Source: VXNE01 sp964518405 (GTDB lineage Bacteria; Pseudomonadota; Gammaproteobacteria; Pseudomonadales; Azotimanducaceae). From it: 9,303 bases of DNA. Below are positions 6,294 to 9,303 of the stretch, one piece after another. How positions within the stretch are numbered: the stretch's first letter is position 1; the number at the start of each line of letters is the position of its first letter. The position numbers were made by a program, and so were the translations under genes. The notes below the pieces were generated by a model, which saw nothing but the letters and a program-made list of their open reading frames with translations, searched no databases and had not been told where the DNA came from. The stretch spans positions 1 through 9,303 of the forward strand of contig CAZFGB010000160.1 in NCBI GenBank assembly GCA_964518405.1, in the 5' to 3' direction.

Positions 6294-6326
6294 CTGTCGC
6301 TCTTGCCGGATTTGCAGGAGCGACAG
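6294..6326 (+). terminator. Stem-loop after aroG, probable terminator
   Basis: Four bases past the aroG stop, CTGTCGCTCTTGC (6294-6306) pairs with GCAGGAGCGACAG (6314-6326): 13 base pairs with one G-U wobble and a 7-base loop, CGGATTT. No T run follows, so it is not a textbook intrinsic terminator. Its place between the convergent aroG and symporter genes, and the length of the stem, make transcription termination or 3' end protection the likely role. Confidence 0.65.
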
Positions 6327-6415
6327 AGTGATGGGTTTGGCCTGGGAGGGGGCGAAACACGCCGTACCCGTTAGGGTGCGACGGATTTCGTGGCATTGGC
6401 CCATCTAGGTCTAGG

Positions 6416-8155
6416 CTAGGCTGGGACGCGAATCCGCTCCACCAGTTCCCGCACATCCTCCGGCGGCCGCCCCGTCGCCGCGCTCAAGCCGATGGCGACG
6501 GCGGCGTTGAGCGCTGCGCCGAGCACGCCGATACCCTCGGGAGAAATCCCGAACAGCCAGTTGTCCGCCACGTTCCCGCCCAGGGGCGCCATGTAACCCT
6601 TGAAATAGAGGATGTAACCGACGGTAAAGAAGAGCCCGGTCAGCATGCCGGCGATCGCGCCTTCGCGATTGACGCGAACGCTGAAGATGCCGAGCAATAT
6701 CACCGGGAAAAGCGTGGACGCCGCGATGCCGAACGCCAGCGCCACCACTTCGGCCACGAATCCCGGCGGGTCGAAGCCGAGATAGCCCGCCACCATCACC
6801 GCGGCGGCGGCGCTGATGCGGCCCGCCAGGAGTTCCTGTCTCTCCGAGATGCGCGGCGCCATGACGCCTTTCAGAAGATCGTGGGAAACCGCAGCCGAGA
6901 TGACCAGCAAGAGCCCCGCGGCAGTGGACAGCGCGGCCGCAATGCCGCCCGCCGCCACCAGCGCCACGACCCAGTCCGGCAGCCCCGCAATCTCGGGATT
7001 GGCGAGGACGATGATGTCCCGGTCCACCGTCAACTCGTTGCCTTGCCAGCCATAGTCCTCCGCCCGCTCCGCGAATTCGGGGTTCGCGTCGTTGTAGTAC
7101 TGGACCCGGCCATCGCCGTTCTTGTCCGTAAAGGTCAGGAGGCCCGTCTCTTCCCACGTCCTGAACCACTCCGGGCGCTCCGCGTAGACCAGGTTGGCAT
7201 CCGCTTCACCGACCGGACCCGGTTGGATCGTGGTGGTGAGATTCCAGCGCGCCAGTGCGCCGACCGCCGGCGCGGTGGTGTACAGGATGGCGATGAAGAG
7301 GAGCGCATAACCCGCGGATACCCGCGCATCACGCACTTTCGGCACGGTGAAGAAGCGCACCACGACATGCGGAAGTCCGGCGGTGCCGAGCATGAGCGCC
7401 AGGGTGATGAAGAACATGTCGACGCGCCCCTTGGCGCCGCTGGTGTACGCCGCGAAACCGAGATCGGTGACGACTTGGTCGAGCTTGACCAGCAGTGGAA
7501 CGTCCTCCCCCGCGATGTCGCCGCCAAAGGCGATCTGCGGTATCGGAATGCCCGTGACCGAGAGCGAGATGAAAACCGCCGGCACCGTGTAGGCGAAGAT
7601 CAGCACACAGTACTGCGCCACCTGCGTGTACGTGATCCCCTTCATCCCGCCGAGCACCGCGTAGAAGAACACCACGCCCATGCCGACGAGCAGGCCGGTG
7701 GACACGTCGACCCCGAGAAAACGCGAAAACACGATGCCGACGCCCCTCATCTGCCCGGCGACGTAGGTGAACGAAATGACGATCAGGCAGATCACCGCCA
7801 CCACCCGCGCGGTCTGCGAGTAGTACCGCTCGCCGATGAACTCCGGCACGGTGAACTTGCCGAACCTGCGGAGATACGGCGCGATCAGGAGCGCCAGGAG
7901 TACGTAGCCGCCGGTCCAGCCCATGAGGTACACCGAGCCGCCGTAGCCCAGATAGGCAATCAGACCGGCCATCGAAATGAACGAGGCGGCGGACATCCAA
8001 TCCGCCGCCGTCGCCATGCCGTTGGCCACCGGATGCACGTGCTTGCCCGCGACGTAAAAGTCCCCGGTGTCCCGTGCCTTGGACCAGAACGCGATACCCA
8101 CGTAGAGCGCGAAGGTGGCCCCGACGACGAGATAGGTGAGCGTCGTGAGCGACAT
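6416..8155 (-). CDS. Sodium:solute symporter, VC_2705 type (acetate permease-like large subunit)
   Basis: The product has 579 residues and about 13 membrane segments, as in the SSS family. Residues 60-110 (SMAGLIAYLGYGG and FTVPEFIGERY), 244-275 (RVDMFFITLALMLGTAGLP then RFFTVP) and 404-428 (GIAAALSTAAGL then SAAVSHDL) match the acetate permease ActP branch. Proteins of this branch import small carboxylates with sodium across the inner membrane; the substrate here is not determined. The subfamily call rests on pairing with a DUF4212 small subunit, whose TGA shares one base with this ATG (TGATG), indicating coupled translation. Residues 306-395 form a large hydrophilic loop, longer than in ActP, containing an EF-hand-like calcium loop DKNGDGRVQYYN (344-355). 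An in-frame upstream extension to 8413 exists but overlaps the small subunit and is rejected. The stop lies in a short CTAGG-rich stretch. Confidence 0.93.
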   Translation of the reverse strand: MSLTTLTYLVVGATFALYVGIAFWSKARDTGDFYVAGKHVHPVANGMATAADWMSAASFISMAGLIAYLGYGGSVYLMGWTGGYVLLALLIAPYLRRFGKFTVPEFIGERYYSQTARVVAVICLIVISFTYVAGQMRGVGIVFSRFLGVDVSTGLLVGMGVVFFYAVLGGMKGITYTQVAQYCVLIFAYTVPAVFISLSVTGIPIPQIAFGGDIAGEDVPLLVKLDQVVTDLGFAAYTSGAKGRVDMFFITLALMLGTAGLPHVVVRFFTVPKVRDARVSAGYALLFIAILYTTAPAVGALARWNLTTTIQPGPVGEADANLVYAERPEWFRTWEETGLLTFTDKNGDGRVQYYNDANPEFAERAEDYGWQGNELTVDRDIIVLANPEIAGLPDWVVALVAAGGIAAALSTAAGLLLVISAAVSHDLLKGVMAPRISERQELLAGRISAAAAVMVAGYLGFDPPGFVAEVVALAFGIAASTLFPVILLGIFSVRVNREGAIAGMLTGLFFTVGYILYFKGYMAPLGGNVADNWLFGISPEGIGVLGAALNAAVAIGLSAATGRPPEDVRELVERIRVPA

Positions 8156-8475
8156 CAGTCGTCCCGCGACGCGTCGGGCTCGTCCGATTCGTCCATGCCG
8201 TACTTCCTGTCGAGCCGCGTAACGCGCCACGCATAGATGAATATCAGGGGCACGAAAACGTAGATGCTGCCCTGCTGGGCGAACCAGAAGCCGAGGTGGA
8301 AGCCGCCGAACGTGACTTCGTTCAGGATGTCCACCAGCAAGAGGCCGCAGCCGAAAGAGACGAAGAACCACACCGCCAGGCAGACCGCCACAAGGCGCAG
8401 GTTCTCCTGCCAATAGGAAGGATCTTTTCTGCGAGGGGTATCCCCCTCGCGCTCCCCGGCTGAAGGCTCTTTCAT
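8155..8475 (-). CDS. DUF4212 protein, small subunit of sodium:solute symporter
   Basis: The product has 106 residues: a charged N-terminal tail of about 20 residues, the motif SYWQENLRL (20-28), a first membrane span (about 28-50), the conserved FHLGFWFAQQGSIYVFV (59-75) forming the second span with what follows (to about 83), and a charged tail beginning RVTRLDRKYG. This is the DUF4212 layout, a family regularly encoded just before VC_2705-type sodium symporters and thought to be their small subunit in the inner membrane. Here the stop codon shares a base with the symporter start. The ATG at 8475 lies ten bases after the msrQ stop with no clear ribosome site, so translation may depend on msrQ read-through by terminating ribosomes. 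It was probably transcribed with msrP-msrQ, though an internal promoter cannot be excluded. Confidence 0.9.
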   Translation of the reverse strand: MKEPSAGEREGDTPRRKDPSYWQENLRLVAVCLAVWFFVSFGCGLLLVDILNEVTFGGFHLGFWFAQQGSIYVFVPLIFIYAWRVTRLDRKYGMDESDEPDASRDD

Positions 8476-8485
8476 GGCGCTGTCG

Positions 8486-9103
8486 TTAGGACGGACGGGC
8501 GTTGCGCGCGATTCTAACGATTCTATCGCCGAGCAGCGGGACCAGGATCACAGTGTAGAGAACGGCCTCCCCGTAACCGGCCTTGGACAGCCACCACAGA
8601 TGGATGCAGGCGAGCACGCCGATGGCGTAGACGAGCCGATGCAACCGGCGCCAATTCCTGCGCAACCGGCGTTGCCAGCCCCGCGTCGATGTCGCGGCCA
8701 GCGGAATCAGGAAGACGAGCGCGGCCATGCCGACGGTGATGTAGGGCCGTTTCGCGAAATCGTCGACCACCGCGCCGAAGTCGAATCCCGCCAGCATCCC
8801 CAGGTAGCCGACGAAATGCAAAACCGCGTAGGCGAACGCGAACAGGCCGAACATGCGGCGGAAACGCACCCACTGCGGCCGCTTGAACAGGCGTGAGGCG
8901 GGCGACACGGCAAGCGTCGCCATCAGAAGCCGGATCGCCCACTCGCCCAGGTATCGGACGATCTCCTCCCCCGGGTCCGCCCCGAAAACGGTCCCCGGCA
9001 TGACGAGTTCGCGATAGACGTCGTAGCCGAGGACGCCGAGAGGCGATGCCAGCAGCGCGAAGAGGAGCGTCTTGGCCAGCGCCCACCTGGCCTTCACGGA
9101 CAT
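8486..9103 (-). CDS. msrQ: MsrQ, haem b membrane subunit of the MsrPQ methionine sulfoxide reductase system
   Basis: MsrQ (formerly YedZ) is an inner-membrane haem protein that passes electrons to periplasmic MsrP, which reduces methionine sulfoxide in envelope proteins. From ATG 9103 the product has 205 residues (E. coli 211) with about six membrane segments. Histidines H96 (AVLHFVGY), H155 (RRLHRLVY) and H168 (CIHLWWL) match the E. coli haem-ligand positions 91, 151 and 164. The motif RRMFGLFAFAYAVLH and KRPYITVGM are typical. A GTG at 9163, three bases past the msrP stop, would add 20 polar residues; I prefer 9103 because the family starts shortly before the first span and GGACGGA lies just before it, but 9163 cannot be excluded. 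It sits between msrP and the symporter genes on the same strand. Confidence 0.94.
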   Translation of the reverse strand: MSVKARWALAKTLLFALLASPLGVLGYDVYRELVMPGTVFGADPGEEIVRYLGEWAIRLLMATLAVSPASRLFKRPQWVRFRRMFGLFAFAYAVLHFVGYLGMLAGFDFGAVVDDFAKRPYITVGMAALVFLIPLAATSTRGWQRRLRRNWRRLHRLVYAIGVLACIHLWWLSKAGYGEAVLYTVILVPLLGDRIVRIARNARPS

Positions 9104-9166
9104 TCCGTCCGGCAACAGGCGCCCGGACCGTTTGTCCGCATGATCGCGAACGCTTTGGCCCACGCG

Positions 9167-9303
9167 TCAGTACTTTCTGCGGAGGTTCATGCCGGCGTAT
9201 AGCGGGGCGACCTCTTCATCGTAGCCGTTGAACATCCGCGTCTCGATGCGGTTCGGCGACAGGAACGAACTGGGCAGGCGGCGCTCGATCTTCTGGCTCC
9301 AAC
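9167..9303 (-). CDS. msrP: MsrP, molybdopterin catalytic subunit of the MsrPQ system, C-terminal end (5' part outside window)
   Basis: Only the last 44 codons are in the window, ending at TGA 9167-9169. The tail has ERRLPSS, then ETRMFNGYDEEVAPLYAGMN and LRRKY. E. coli MsrP (YedY) ends in a closely similar LLFNGYADQVASLYRGLDL, and the gene is followed directly by msrQ, as in most proteobacteria. MsrP is a Tat-exported periplasmic molybdenum enzyme that reduces protein-bound methionine sulfoxide. The signal peptide and the molybdenum-binding cysteine are outside the window and cannot be checked. Confidence 0.88.
   Translation of the reverse strand, partial: WSQKIERRLPSSFLSPNRIETRMFNGYDEEVAPLYAGMNLRRKY

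Noticed and set aside
6881..8236. A 451-codon + strand open frame opposite the symporter
   Set aside because: Antisense shadow of a clear membrane transporter; the composition is charged and low-complexity with no recognisable domain.

Overview
The window is about 65-70% GC by eye and densely coded with strong GC bias at third codon positions. The gene content points to a gammaproteobacterium, probably environmental or marine. It has a psi-like gene directly ahead of rimI (the order seen in E. coli as holD-rimI), an AroG-type DAHP synthase with E. coli-like residue numbering, an msrP-msrQ pair, and a DUF4212 plus VC_2705-type sodium symporter pair. I see no IS element, CRISPR array, phage gene, tRNA or rRNA.

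Left part (1-1549, + strand): the C-terminal end of a multi-membrane-span GT-C type glycosyltransferase is cut by the window edge. It is followed by about 200 bp that looks like the broken C-terminal end of a family 2 (polyprenyl-phosphate type) glycosyltransferase, then a secreted DUF547 protein. Convergent to these, on the - strand, lies a three-gene run read from 5017 down to 1707: a short protein that I interpret as a divergent DNA polymerase III psi subunit, RimI (N-acetylation of ribosomal protein S18), and a large fusion of a TVP38/TMEM64 membrane domain with a mercuric-reductase-like flavoprotein. A perfect 22-bp palindrome sits in the convergent gap at 1682-1703.

Middle part (5018-6415): a 211-bp divergent intergenic region holds an unusual array of five short C-run/G-run units, three of them carrying GGGTCTT. 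It precedes aroG on the + strand. aroG ends at a strong 13-bp stem-loop.

Right part (6416-9303, - strand): a compact run reads from msrP (only its C-terminal 44 residues are inside the window) through msrQ and a DUF4212 small subunit to the large symporter subunit. MsrP and MsrQ together repair oxidised methionine in periplasmic proteins. The two symporter genes overlap by one base and should form one transporter. The strongest leads for follow-up are the repeat array ahead of aroG, the cryptic psi candidate, the missing catalytic histidine in the TVP38 fusion flavoprotein, and the frameshifted glycosyltransferase remnant. No clearly new multi-gene defence or mobile system is visible.
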